Below, piece by piece: positions 51,382 to 60,790 of a stretch of DNA of 64,000 nucleotides; positions within the stretch are counted from its first letter, which is position 1; each line of letters begins with the position of its first letter. Source of the DNA: JAAELZ01 sp965223465. Its GTDB lineage: Bacteria > Pseudomonadota > Gammaproteobacteria > Arenicellales > Poriferihabitantaceae. Where the stretch lies: positions 1,674,001-1,738,000 of the forward strand of contig OZ245025.1 in assembly GCA_965223465.1 (NCBI GenBank), given 5' to 3'. Both the position numbers and the translations under genes were made by a program. The notes under the pieces were generated by a model. The model was not told the origin of the DNA and searched no databases. It was given only the letters and a program-made list of their open reading frames with translations.

Positions 51382-51672
51382 ATCACCCATATCGCATTAC
51401 ACTTTCTGGTACCGGCTTTAATCGTTTTATTGTTTTACCGACAGAACCCGAAACGCGTCTATTGGATTATGCTATCGACCATGCTGGTGGATCTTGACCA
51501 TTTGTTCGCCACTCCAATTTACGACCCGAATCGATGTAGCATTGGTTTTCATCCCTTACACGGGTTTCTCCCTATTGGCATATACATAGGTTTAGTCTTA
51601 CCCGCAAAAACCCGAATTATCGGGATTGGCCTGGTAACGCATATGGCATTAGATGCGCTGGATTGTCTCTAA
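51382..51672 (+). CDS. DUF6122-like small membrane protein without a normal start codon
   Basis: The open frame contains THIALHFLVPALIVLLFYRQ, then VYWIMLSTMLVDLDHLFATP, GFHPLHGFLPIGIY and THMALDALDCL. This is the pattern of DUF6122-type small membrane proteins with conserved His/Asp. Homologues start just before the HIALHF segment. In this sequence no ATG, GTG or TTG occurs in frame before a TTG at 51430, which is inside the first helix. The codon in the place of the expected start is ATC (51382), after AGG at 51370. Either a rare start codon is used, the gene is inactivated, or there is a sequencing error. The coordinates start at that ATC. Confidence 0.6.
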   Translation: MTHIALHFLVPALIVLLFYRQNPKRVYWIMLSTMLVDLDHLFATPIYDPNRCSIGFHPLHGFLPIGIYIGLVLPAKTRIIGIGLVTHMALDALDCL

Positions 51673-52763
51673 TCAGGCAGCGATAAATCTGAAACTTTAA
51701 ACTGATAACCCGGCAGATAAACCCATCCATCCTGATCAGGACCAGCGATGGTCTCCATCCCGGCACCCTTATCTTTCTCACTCTTTAAATGCAATATCGG
51801 CTGCCATGCTTTGTCTCGACCCAGCCAAACCGACGCAACGTGCGTTTGATCCGGATATTTCATAAATGGAATAACAAGTCTCCCATCAGGCAAACGCATC
51901 ATATCGTAAATACTGCCCCCATAGTTGCCATAATCATCCGGTTCAAAATAGTTGCCAAAACGCTCACTTTTTCGATCAAACCGCAGTATTCCTGGTTGGT
52001 CTTTTTTATCTTTTCCCCAGTAAATTGCCTTTGGGCCAAAGGCGACTGCAGTCGCTTGCAGACGCTCAATTTGCCGCCAGCTTTCACCCCTATCAATAGA
52101 GTGCAGCATCAACCTGTTTTTACCATCGCCCTGGGTCAACCATAAATCATTGGTATAAGGATCGACTGCAATCCGGTGTAAGTGGGTTTTTTCCTTATCA
52201 GGTGCTTGATATATGGCCTGCCAATGTTGGCCATCATCCATAGAACGCCAGAGCGTTTTCGACATACCCACGCGTTGCGGGCCATACTCGGCAAGATAGA
52301 TGTAACCCCGTTGATCGGAATCAATTGACCACCAGAGGAGCGACCCCGCCTGTATGGTTTTTACCCGTTTAAATTGCTTGCCCCCATCCAAAGAGCGATA
52401 TACATGGCAGGGCTCGTCCGGATTCCAATGGTCATTGTCAGTAGCGACAAGTAACAATCCATCCGAGCGCTCGTGGATGGCAGAAATGGCGTGCTCAAAA
52501 GTAAAAAGCAATTGCGCATCGTGACCGTTATTTTTAATCCGAAAAAGCGAATTTCTACGCGCTCCGTAAACAGCGCCCTGACCACCCAAAGTTAAATTGC
52601 GCAGCTGAAAATTAGACTGGGTGAGGGCTGGCAATAATACTTGTTCTTGAACTGGCAATATGGGTACATCTGGAACGCGTGTTTTAAACCAAACAAGCGC
52701 GACTATGATTGCCAAAATCGCTCCAGCGAGCATTAACCTTGATTTGCTCGTGTATCGTCTCAT
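51669..52763 (-). CDS. BNR/Asp-box repeat (sialidase-like propeller) protein
   Basis: A 364-residue protein with an N-terminal membrane anchor (LMLAGAILAIIVALVWF) and a periplasmic beta-propeller. Asp-box motifs recur: SLDGGKQF, SMDDGQHW and SIDRGESW. Nothing in it identifies a glycosidase active site, so a role in binding or structure is as likely as sialidase activity. It lies 8 bases after the aminotransferase gene and may form an operon with it. Confidence 0.78.
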   Translation of the reverse strand: MRRYTSKSRLMLAGAILAIIVALVWFKTRVPDVPILPVQEQVLLPALTQSNFQLRNLTLGGQGAVYGARRNSLFRIKNNGHDAQLLFTFEHAISAIHERSDGLLLVATDNDHWNPDEPCHVYRSLDGGKQFKRVKTIQAGSLLWWSIDSDQRGYIYLAEYGPQRVGMSKTLWRSMDDGQHWQAIYQAPDKEKTHLHRIAVDPYTNDLWLTQGDGKNRLMLHSIDRGESWRQIERLQATAVAFGPKAIYWGKDKKDQPGILRFDRKSERFGNYFEPDDYGNYGGSIYDMMRLPDGRLVIPFMKYPDQTHVASVWLGRDKAWQPILHLKSEKDKGAGMETIAGPDQDGWVYLPGYQFKVSDLSLPD

Positions 52764-52771
52764 CAGTCTAT

Positions 52772-53920
52772 TTAGCTTGGCGTCACGCTCTTTTTAAGTA
52801 ACCCAATCAAGCGTTCTGCATCCTCAGTATTATTATATAGATGCGGTGAAATACGAATGGTATTTGCACGCTTGGAAACAAATACGCGCTCCGTTGCCAG
52901 CAAACTAAGTAGATTGTCCGGTAAGCCTTTGGGGTGATGCACCCCCAGATAGTGCGGTGATCGAAAAGTTTCATCACAGGCGACAAAACCCAATATCTCA
53001 AGCTGTACGCGTAGATCCTGGGTGTAGGCCCGTAAGGAAGCCTCAATATTGGGCTGTCCCCATCGGTGTATTTGCTCGAGACCGGCAATCGCAATCGGGG
53101 TTAAGTGAAAATTGGAACGTTCGCCCATATCATAGCGGCTCGCATCACAATTGACTTCGTCGGTGTAATCAATCAGGCGGCTAAAGTCATCTGCGCCTGG
53201 GCGGTTAATCCAGCCATATTCTAATGGCACGCCGTGGTGGTGCTTTGGATGCGCGTAAATGAAAGCAAAACTGTAAGGCCCTAACAGCCATTTATAGCTC
53301 GCACAAATTAAAAAGTCTGGTTGAATGGTGTCAACGTCAAATGCAACGACACCCAATGATTGGGTGACATCAATGACCAATGCAAATTCAGTGTTTTGTC
53401 TGGCTGCAGAGATACGTTTTAAATCCAGCAGACCTCCGTCAATCCAATGTGTCTGCGGTAACACTGCGACTCTTATAGCCTGATCTTGCAGTGCACGCAG
53501 TACCGCACTGGTCCAATCGTTATCAGACGGGCGCTCAAGTACCTTGACCTTTGCACCATTTGTGTTGGCTTTTACCCGCCAGGCGTATAAGTTTGAGGGA
53601 AACTCTTCTGACAACACCAACACTTTTTCACCCGGATGTAGGGTTAAATTCCGTGCTGCAATGGCCGTACCATAAGAAACCGATGGTGCAATCGCAATAT
53701 CTCCTGCCTGTGCATTAATCAAAGCGGCGAAGAGCTTGCGAGCTTTACCCGAATGAACGAAAAAATCATCCGGGCTTATGTTCCAGGGGTGCGCCTTGCT
53801 GTTCACACCGGCTTTACCCGCTTTCACAGCAGAACGAAGCAAGGGCGACATATATGCACAATTAAAATAATGAACCTTTTTTGGAATATCAAATAAATGT
53901 CGCTGATTGGCTATTTTCAT
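52772..53920 (-). CDS. Class V aminotransferase (cysteine desulfurase/kynureninase-like fold)
   Basis: A 382-residue PLP-dependent fold type I protein of aminotransferase class V. It begins FDIPKKVHYFNCAYMSPLL, has the glycine-containing ASVSYGTAIAARNL region, the Asp (VIDVTQSLGV) that contacts the pyridine nitrogen, and the PLP lysine in ICASYKWLLGPY. The C-terminal EILGFVACDETFRSPH and small domain follow. Class V includes cysteine desulfurases, kynureninases and isopenicillin epimerases; none is clearly indicated. It is the first gene of a pair with the BNR protein. Confidence 0.85.
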   Translation of the reverse strand: MKIANQRHLFDIPKKVHYFNCAYMSPLLRSAVKAGKAGVNSKAHPWNISPDDFFVHSGKARKLFAALINAQAGDIAIAPSVSYGTAIAARNLTLHPGEKVLVLSEEFPSNLYAWRVKANTNGAKVKVLERPSDNDWTSAVLRALQDQAIRVAVLPQTHWIDGGLLDLKRISAARQNTEFALVIDVTQSLGVVAFDVDTIQPDFLICASYKWLLGPYSFAFIYAHPKHHHGVPLEYGWINRPGADDFSRLIDYTDEVNCDASRYDMGERSNFHLTPIAIAGLEQIHRWGQPNIEASLRAYTQDLRVQLEILGFVACDETFRSPHYLGVHHPKGLPDNLLSLLATERVFVSKRANTIRISPHLYNNTEDAERLIGLLKKSVTPS

Positions 53921-54555
53921 TTGGATTAGCTTGTATTGCGTTAGAATCTAGTTTAAGGCCGAGAGGGGTAAGGCGTACCCAGTTTAATAGGTGATATTAC
54001 TCATGGAATTTGAGTAGCCATACATATTGCCAAAGTAGATTCATTTTATTTATACTTATGGTTAGGAATTAAGGTTCAGTTTTACTGTAGGCGGGTAAAA
54101 CGAGTAGTTAAAGAGAACCAGGAAGGAACCAACTATGATTGCTAATCAAGACACCACCCTGTCTTCGCCTAATTTTAGCCTATCTGGCGAGCATTTAGCG
54201 CTATTGGAATACTCACCAGATAGGTTGTTTTTGGCATACTTTATCATCAGAAAAGTACGTGCGCCCGACAGGGAAAAAACGACCAATTATCCGGTTATGA
54301 GTAGATATACTCATATACTTTTGAGTAGTCCCACATATTGCAAAAAAGAGCTTACCTGAATATGATATGAATCAGGATATGGCTCATCGATTGAACTATC
54401 TTAGGCGTGTAGAGAGACCGATGAATGAAGCGGCCATTATCCGGTAGTACTTTAAATAAATTAAGACACCCCCCGTCTTCGCCTAGTATAGCGCTTGTCT
54501 GGCGTGTTGTTTTAAGCAATTGAAGCGGCCGCCAGGCAACCTTTACACCGCCCTA
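53921..54555. other. Non-coding region with a degenerate tandem duplication
   Basis: About 635 bases lacking a credible gene. Two diverged copies of a unit of about 310 bases are visible. A TACTCA...TGAGTAG...CATATTGC block starts at 53998 and again at 54308; TAGGCG follows 90 and 94 bases later (54088, 54402); AAGACACC...GTCTTCGCCTA...CTGGCG follows 151 and 155 bases later (54149, 54463). The 10-mer ATTATCCGGT at 54286 and 54436 breaks this order. Each AAGACA/TGTCTT (or AAGAC/GTCTT) pair can form a small hairpin, as can TACTCA/TGAGTA. It ends against the response regulator gene. Confidence 0.6.
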
Positions 54556-55239
54556 TTATAACTCCTCATTGAAGTCAGATCGGCGCATGGTTTGATTAGT
54601 GCTCTCAGCCGATTTAATTTTCGCAACGTATTGAGTTAACGCATGTGACCCTTTCAGCCCCAATTTTTTACATATATGTGCTCGATGATTCTCCACCGTG
54701 CGAATACTCACTGACAACAGGTCGGCAATCTCCCCACTGGTTTTGAAATCTGAGACTAAGGAAAACACCTTGTGCTCTGCGGGCGAGAGCTTATCCAGGT
54801 CAGATACCGCTAAGGCTTCCGCAGGCTTGGTCAGCTGCCAGGATACACTTGCTGAAATATAAGGCTTGCCTTTACCTACGCGCTCCAAACAGTTGATAAT
54901 TTCCTGTTCAGCGTTATCTTTGAGCAAATAGCCCATCGCGCCGTACTCTAAAGATTTCTTTAAATAGGCCTCATCATCGTACATGGTCAACATGATAAAT
55001 GTGGGCGGATCAGCCCAATTACCTGCCTTAATCAATACTTCAAAACCATCCATACGCGGCATAGATATATCCAGTATAACGAATTCGGGATGATGCAGTT
55101 GTATTGCGTCTAGTGCTTCTTTACCATCACCCGCTTCCGAGACCACCTTATATTGCGGATATTCAGCGATCACCTCAGCCAAACCTCTTCTAAATATAGG
55201 ATGGTCATCGACTAAAACGATTGACTTAATTTCGTTCAT
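54556..55239 (-). CDS. NarL/LuxR-type response regulator
   Basis: A 227-residue regulator: receiver domain with acidic Asp11-Asp12, phosphoacceptor Asp57 (VILDISMPRMDG) and a conserved Lys near residue 107 (YLLKD), followed by a LuxR-type helix-turn-helix (LSPAEHKVFSLVSDFKTSGE; LLSVSIRTVENHRAHICKKL). It overlaps the kinase gene by four bases. Its targets are unknown; the degenerate repeats just downstream are one possibility. Confidence 0.93.
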   Translation of the reverse strand: MNEIKSIVLVDDHPIFRRGLAEVIAEYPQYKVVSEAGDGKEALDAIQLHHPEFVILDISMPRMDGFEVLIKAGNWADPPTFIMLTMYDDEAYLKKSLEYGAMGYLLKDNAEQEIINCLERVGKGKPYISASVSWQLTKPAEALAVSDLDKLSPAEHKVFSLVSDFKTSGEIADLLSVSIRTVENHRAHICKKLGLKGSHALTQYVAKIKSAESTNQTMRRSDFNEEL

Positions 55240-57131
55240 TGTAAAAACGGCACGGTTACTTCCATTCTAAATCCACCAGTATTGTCACGTAAGAATATAC
55301 ACTGACCATCAAGTAGGTCTACCCTTTCACGAATACTACTAAGCCCAAAACCTTGTTCCATATCGGTTGCTGGCACCCAATGAGTGGGTGATATTTCCGA
55401 CAAATTCTCAATGCGCAAGGTGATCGTATTCGCTAATTGGAACATTTCAACATTGACATACTTCGATTGTGCATGAGTTAGAATATTTTTTACACCTTCT
55501 TGCACAATACGATACAGATGCAGTGCAACTTGGCTCCTTCTCGGTACTTCAGTTTCATCAACCGATAGTTTTACCTTAACTTCCTTTGTGTCAAAGGCAT
55601 CTCGAACCACCGCAATAACCGCCTCTTTCAAGCCTAAGCGATCCAGTATATGCGGATGTAACTTATGCGAGAGTCGCCGCACATCATCTATCGTTGCTTT
55701 AATAATGCTATGCGCATCTTCAATATTCTTGTTAGTTGGCTTGCTTGAATCGATCACCCTGCTAAGTTTATTTTTAATTGCCAACAAATTTTGGCCTAAG
55801 CCATCGTGTAATTCACTCGCCAACAGTTGGCGCTCCTCATCCCGAGATTCGATAAGCTGCCTTGAAAAAACGCCTCTTCTTTCTCCAACTTCCTCACGCA
55901 CCCGGGCCAATGTATTTTCGGTATGGCGTATTCGGTAAGCCAATGCTAAAGACAGCAATAATGCGCCAATGACGACACCCATTTCAAATAAAGTCGCTGC
56001 CCATGCACCCCCCCTGACGATACCCATAGCACTGAGCGCAAAAACAACGGCCGCAGGCGTATGCGATAGAAAGGCAAAACCTACGTAATAGGAGGGCTTA
56101 TATTTTGCTTTTATTCCTTTGAGCACCACATATAAGGCTAACGCAATAACGACTACACCTACAGACGGGGTTACCAGGGAAAAAAAGCGATTCCCGAAAA
56201 TTGTTCCCGCCAATCCAATTCCAACTAGTACCACACATGCCCCATTAAGAACCTTAAGTAATCTTTGCGATAAATGAGAAGGGGTTATCACTTCTCCAAC
56301 AAATAACAACCAAAATATCATCGCAAGATATAAGGCTGGGAAACTAATTTTATTGGCAATTTCCGGAAATTCGGGAAATAGATAGGCTGAGGCCAGCCCA
56401 CGCAAACATAGGATAAATAAAGCCATAAACAGCAGGTAACCAAAATAATACCCGTAGCTGCGGCCACCAATAAATAAAAAAATAAATAAATTGAAAATAA
56501 TCAACGCTAATAGAGCACCGAATAATACACCTGCAAGCGCCATTTTCATGCTATCAACATGATGAAAGCCATTTAGGCTCCATAACTCGGTTAAAATACT
56601 AATCGGGCTATTACTCGCTATTTTTAAATATATTATTTGCGGTTCGTCCTTGACTAACTCTATTCTTTTGAGAAATTTCGGATGTTTGATTTCCCGCTGT
56701 GAATAAGGCAGCCTGTCACCGGTTTTAGTTTCTTTCCAGTCATCGCCTTCCAACGTAAAGAACGACACATAATCCAGTTTGGGATCACTGATTTCTAATA
56801 TGGCGTGTGTCGACTCGCCTTGTGCGGGCACAAAAACCTTAAACCACAAGGTCGCATTGGTAACCCCAATATTGGTTTGCTCAGGCAAACTTCTAAAGCT
56901 GTATTTCCAAGGTGAGTAAAAAAGATCATAGAACTGAAGCTGACTATCTTTGTCTTCCAAATAAGTGATGGTGTAGGCGAGCGTATGCAGATCCAGGGTA
57001 TGCGAGACATCAGCGCGCACTGACGATATTGAAAACGCCAGCGTTACTATAATAATTAGTGATAAAACGAACTGAATTAGCCCTTTCTGTCCAACCGACC
57101 CCAATAACTGAGCTTTCGCTAACTTAATCAC
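55236..57131 (-). CDS. 7TMR-DISM sensor histidine kinase (HisKA_3 type)
   Basis: A 631-residue kinase: signal/anchor helix, a periplasmic 7TMR-DISMED2-like jellyroll (about 40-190: DLFYSPWKYSF, DPKLDYVSFFTLEGDDW), seven membrane helices (about 195-400, beginning FGALLALIIFNLFIFLFIGG), a HisKA_3 dimerisation domain with phosphoacceptor His442 (LASELHDGLGQN), and a HATPase domain (IVQEGVKNILTHA; GFGLSSIRERV). Ligand-binding jellyroll domains of this type sense carbohydrates or other small molecules. It pairs with the overlapping regulator and is followed by an MFS gene. Confidence 0.9.
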   Translation of the reverse strand: MIKLAKAQLLGSVGQKGLIQFVLSLIIIVTLAFSISSVRADVSHTLDLHTLAYTITYLEDKDSQLQFYDLFYSPWKYSFRSLPEQTNIGVTNATLWFKVFVPAQGESTHAILEISDPKLDYVSFFTLEGDDWKETKTGDRLPYSQREIKHPKFLKRIELVKDEPQIIYLKIASNSPISILTELWSLNGFHHVDSMKMALAGVLFGALLALIIFNLFIFLFIGGRSYGYYFGYLLFMALFILCLRGLASAYLFPEFPEIANKISFPALYLAMIFWLLFVGEVITPSHLSQRLLKVLNGACVVLVGIGLAGTIFGNRFFSLVTPSVGVVVIALALYVVLKGIKAKYKPSYYVGFAFLSHTPAAVVFALSAMGIVRGGAWAATLFEMGVVIGALLLSLALAYRIRHTENTLARVREEVGERRGVFSRQLIESRDEERQLLASELHDGLGQNLLAIKNKLSRVIDSSKPTNKNIEDAHSIIKATIDDVRRLSHKLHPHILDRLGLKEAVIAVVRDAFDTKEVKVKLSVDETEVPRRSQVALHLYRIVQEGVKNILTHAQSKYVNVEMFQLANTITLRIENLSEISPTHWVPATDMEQGFGLSSIRERVDLLDGQCIFLRDNTGGFRMEVTVPFLQ

Positions 57132-57139
57132 ATCTTTAC

Positions 57140-58342
57140 TTAATTACTAGCCTTACCAGGATTGTACACCAGCCGAAATCGATTCATGACCTCTCGTCCT
57201 GGTGCTGGGCTGTACGGCACCAGCATCGATAAAAGCAGGGAAATAAACGCCATCGCGGCGCCAACCAGAAATACTGCAGAATGAGATTGAATCCACACTA
57301 AACCGAGCACGGCGGGCAACCCCACTGCTGCGATATGGTTTATGGTAAATCCAACTGCCGCAGTAGCACTAATGTCTTTTGGATCTGCTATTTTCTGAAA
57401 GTAAGTTTTGATCGCAATCGCCATAGCGAAAAACAGGTGATCCAGAATATATAAACTGGCAGCTACCCTGTGATCAGTGACAAACGCATAAGTGCTAAAA
57501 ATAAATATCAGGCCGCAATACTCTAGGAGTAATGCACGATGTTCGCCAATTTTTCCTATCAGTTGACCTATTTTGGGTGCCAGGAAAATATTCAAGCCAG
57601 CGTTGACCAAAAACAACGTGGATATTTGGGCGACACTGTACCCGAATTTCTCTACCATCATAAAACCGGCAAACACCACAAATATCTGGCGCCGTGCGCC
57701 TGACATAAACACCAGGGCATAGTAAAGCCAATAGCGCTTACGCAATACGATTTTTTTATGCTGAACCACTTTCTCTGGATAATTTGGAAATGCCCACCAG
57801 CAATACACCGCAATGAATACTGTCATGCCACCCCCTACCGCATAGATCAGCACGTAATCGAGTTGCCAGACGCGAGTTGCAAGTGCCAACAAGCCGTATA
57901 CGACGATCGAAGTAAATGAACCTGCTGCGATGATTCGCCCCATAATTTGGGGTGCGCGTCGCTTGTCGAGCCACTGTAAAGATAAAGCCGTTTGCATGGT
58001 TTCGTAATAGTGAAATCCAATCGACATCAATACCGTGGTGATGTACAAGCCCCAGGTCGAAGGAAACCAGCCGGTCAACATGGTCCCTGCTCCCAACAAG
58101 ATTAACGATACGTAGGCCAAACGCTGTTCTTTTATAACCAACAACAAAAAAACGGCCGCAAACGCCATAAACCCCGGGACTTCACGCAAACTTTGTAAAA
58201 TTCCAATTTCTCTGCCCGTAAACTGTGCGCGATGTATCGAAAAATTATCGATCAAAGTCATCCACACTGAAAAACTGAGTGGCACCGCTGCGGCCATCAG
58301 CATTAGCAATATTTCCGGTCGTTTAAATTTCTGCCAAGACAT
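57140..58342 (-). CDS. MFS transporter
   Basis: A 400-residue membrane protein with about 12 hydrophobic segments; MSWQKFKRPEILLMLMAAAV begins the first. The loop LRKRYWLYYALVFMSGARRQIF is the typical cytoplasmic centre between the two halves. ATG 58342 is preferred over a GTG at 58357. The substrate is unknown; it lies 8 bases upstream of the sensor kinase gene on the same strand, so the two-component system may control or follow its activity. Confidence 0.87.
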   Translation of the reverse strand: MSWQKFKRPEILLMLMAAAVPLSFSVWMTLIDNFSIHRAQFTGREIGILQSLREVPGFMAFAAVFLLLVIKEQRLAYVSLILLGAGTMLTGWFPSTWGLYITTVLMSIGFHYYETMQTALSLQWLDKRRAPQIMGRIIAAGSFTSIVVYGLLALATRVWQLDYVLIYAVGGGMTVFIAVYCWWAFPNYPEKVVQHKKIVLRKRYWLYYALVFMSGARRQIFVVFAGFMMVEKFGYSVAQISTLFLVNAGLNIFLAPKIGQLIGKIGEHRALLLEYCGLIFIFSTYAFVTDHRVAASLYILDHLFFAMAIAIKTYFQKIADPKDISATAAVGFTINHIAAVGLPAVLGLVWIQSHSAVFLVGAAMAFISLLLSMLVPYSPAPGREVMNRFRLVYNPGKASN

Positions 58343-58435
58343 GAATCCACTATACACGTTTTAAGAATGAACTATTTGATAAGATAAGGCGCTCCCATCT
58401 ACTTCACCACTTATTTTTAGAAAAGGTTCAAGCTT

Positions 58436-58891
58436 ATGCTAGAAACCAAAATCCCACCACCTGTCTATGGTGCCATAACCGCCGCTATAATCTGGTGGTT
58501 AGCGCAAACCTTTCCTGCGCTAGACTTCTCAAATCAGCTACTAAGATATTTAGGGATCACGCTGATCGTACTGGGTATAAGTATTGACCTGCTCGCGCTT
58601 GGCCAATTTCTAGTCGAAAAAACCACACCCAACCCACTTAAACCTAACAACGCTAAAACCATGGTTATCTCCGGCTTATACCGATTTAGTCGCAATCCGA
58701 TGTATCTCGGTTTGCTTATAACACTTGCCGGGTGGGCGCTTTATCTGGGTAATGCAGCTGGCTTTATCTGCTTGCCTATTTTCGTGGCTTTAATCAATCG
58801 AATGCAGATCATACCCGAAGAACACGCTTTAACCCAGAAGTTTGGTCAATCCTACCTGAATTACCAGCGCCAAGTGAGGCGCTGGCTGTAA
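58436..58891 (+). CDS. Isoprenylcysteine carboxylmethyltransferase-family (ICMT/PEMT-like) protein
   Basis: A 151-residue membrane protein with four hydrophobic helices and the family signature near the C-terminus (GLYRFSRNPMYLGLL and IIPEEHALTQKFGQSYLNYQRQVRRWL), which binds S-adenosylmethionine in the ICMT/PEMT fold. Bacterial members methylate lipids or small molecules; the acceptor is unknown. It is divergent from the MFS gene. Confidence 0.83.
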   Translation: MLETKIPPPVYGAITAAIIWWLAQTFPALDFSNQLLRYLGITLIVLGISIDLLALGQFLVEKTTPNPLKPNNAKTMVISGLYRFSRNPMYLGLLITLAGWALYLGNAAGFICLPIFVALINRMQIIPEEHALTQKFGQSYLNYQRQVRRWL

Positions 58892-59092
58892 ACGCGGACC
58901 ACTGAGACAAGTAACCAATGATCGTGAGTACGATGGTATAAGGCAAGGCCATATAAACCATGCACATATAACCCAGGCAAATGGCTGGTGCCAAGGCGTC
59001 AAAATGCTCCCGATCAATACTACCTAAAGTCGAGATTTTTATAGTTTTGTCTGGGTACACCATAGAAAAACTTGTGCGTGTATTTCGCTTAA

Positions 59093-60790
59093 TTAAAAAT
59101 AGTTGAATATCAGTACCACAATCATCAGTAGTAGCAGTGCGAGTAACATACTGTTTATACCCCAGCCGCGCGCCAGTGCTGCTTCGGGTGCGCTGATTCT
59201 GGCAAACCATCGAACGCTGTTTAAGATGCCCGTTCCTAGGTTGCTTATGAGCATCTGGTATAAGGAAACGATAGCAGCTCTGAAGCTTACAATTGCATTG
59301 GGTGCGACTTTACGATAAAGCCATTCGGCATCGAGATTGGTGGAATGCAATTCGGGCGGATACAGGCCCTTGAGGTTGAGCCAGACAAAGGCGAGCGCTG
59401 AGAAGAACAATAACTGAAGTTGCGTAAGCACGTGTGTTGCATCGTAGGGGAAATAATCCATTTCGAAGGGAAGCAGAGCGTAGAGTGCTTTCGGGTAACT
59501 ACCAATAAAGATACACAATACTGCAGAAATACTCATCGCGAGTAACATATTACTAGGTGCCTCTTTAACCTTTAAGCCTGAATCGTGAGCGAAAAAGGCA
59601 AAGAATGGAATCTTGATGCCCGCATGGTGGAACACGCCCGCCGCAGCGAACAATAGTAACAGCCAGCCGATAGTTCGGTCTGCATGTAGCATTTCCAGCA
59701 TGATGATCGATTTGCTTACGAAGCCGCTGAACAACGGAAAAGCAGAAATCGAAGCTGCTCCGACGATACAAAATACAGTGGTTTTAGGCATGCTTTTGTA
59801 TAGCCCACCCAAATCAGAACCATTGACGTGGCCAACACGGAACAACACAGCACCCATGCTCATCATCAACAGACCTTTAAAAATAACATCATTAAAGGCG
59901 TGGGCGACGGCTCCATTGATCGCCCATTCTGTACCCAGACCTATGCCAACGACCATAAATCCGATCTGGTTGATCATGCTGTAAGTCAGAACGCGACGCA
60001 GATCATTTTCGATCACAGCGTAGAAAATAGGAAAGCAGGCCATTACCAGGCCAATTGTAATCAGCAACTCCTCCCCAGCAAAACTGCGCGCCAAAGCATA
60101 GACTGCGACTTTGGTGGTCATCGCGCTTAAGAAGATGGTGCCTGTTGGGGTGGCCTCAGGATAGGCATCTGTTATCCAGTTGTGCAAAAACGGAAAGCCG
60201 CATTTGATGCCGAATGCAATGAAGATTAACCAGGAACCAATACCGTTTAATTCGACAGCATCGAACGCTGCTGAGCCGTTTTGCGGGATCAAAATGAGTG
60301 CGCCCGAAAATAACAAGACGCCAGATAACACTTGAATAATTAGATAGCGCATTCCACTGTGATAGCTGCGCGACGTGCGCCTGGCCCAAATCAGAAAAAC
60401 AGAGGTAAGTGCCAATAACTCCCAGAAAATGAACAGCGAAATCCAGTCCCCCGCAAGCACTGCACCGATGGCGCTACCGGCGTACGTCAATGAGGCAACT
60501 TGCTGGGTTTTATCTTTGACGTGTAGCGCAAAGATTCCGCCAATCAGGGCGGCTAGATGGAACAAATAGGCAAATAACAAGCTGAGCTTGTCTACCCGAA
60601 CCAGTGTGAATTCCTGGCCTGCCAGACTGTAACTAAAATACAGTCCGTGTTGCCACTGAAGCAATACGACTAAGCTAACAATTGGCGTTAGCAAGGTAAA
60701 GGCGCGCGCGATACCACCACGGCTGACTATAATCAGCGCAGCGCCAATGAAGAACCAAGCAAAAGGCGGCAGCCAATCAGCCATGTTCAT
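59093..60790 (-). CDS. Proton-conducting transporter subunit (MrpD/NuoM-like)
   Basis: A 565-residue protein with about 14 membrane helices, homologous to the antiporter-like subunits of complex I and Mrp. It has the conserved helix Glu in FIFWELLALTSVFLIWARR, Lys in FGIKCGFPFLHNWITDAYPE and TPTGTIFLSAMTTKVAVYAL. The C-terminus is longer than the other two subunits. It overlaps the small-subunit gene at its 5' end by about 14 bases, with a possible start two codons later. The three similar subunits in the cluster may form a cation/proton antiporter or redox-linked pump. Confidence 0.88.
   Translation of the reverse strand: MNMADWLPPFAWFFIGAALIIVSRGGIARAFTLLTPIVSLVVLLQWQHGLYFSYSLAGQEFTLVRVDKLSLLFAYLFHLAALIGGIFALHVKDKTQQVASLTYAGSAIGAVLAGDWISLFIFWELLALTSVFLIWARRTSRSYHSGMRYLIIQVLSGVLLFSGALILIPQNGSAAFDAVELNGIGSWLIFIAFGIKCGFPFLHNWITDAYPEATPTGTIFLSAMTTKVAVYALARSFAGEELLITIGLVMACFPIFYAVIENDLRRVLTYSMINQIGFMVVGIGLGTEWAINGAVAHAFNDVIFKGLLMMSMGAVLFRVGHVNGSDLGGLYKSMPKTTVFCIVGAASISAFPLFSGFVSKSIIMLEMLHADRTIGWLLLLFAAAGVFHHAGIKIPFFAFFAHDSGLKVKEAPSNMLLAMSISAVLCIFIGSYPKALYALLPFEMDYFPYDATHVLTQLQLLFFSALAFVWLNLKGLYPPELHSTNLDAEWLYRKVAPNAIVSFRAAIVSLYQMLISNLGTGILNSVRWFARISAPEAALARGWGINSMLLALLLLMIVVLIFNYF

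Noticed and set aside
54135..54359. 74-residue open frame on the plus strand
   Set aside because: It lies inside the degenerate non-coding tandem repeat, has composition unlike a folded protein and no family features; although GGAAGGAA precedes it, the second repeat copy does not keep the frame.
58809..59063. 84-residue hydrophobic open frame on the minus strand between the ICMT-like gene and the antiporter cluster
   Set aside because: No ribosome site, overlaps the ICMT-like gene on the opposite strand and no recognisable family, although part (LGYMCMVYMALPYTIVLTII) could be a membrane helix.
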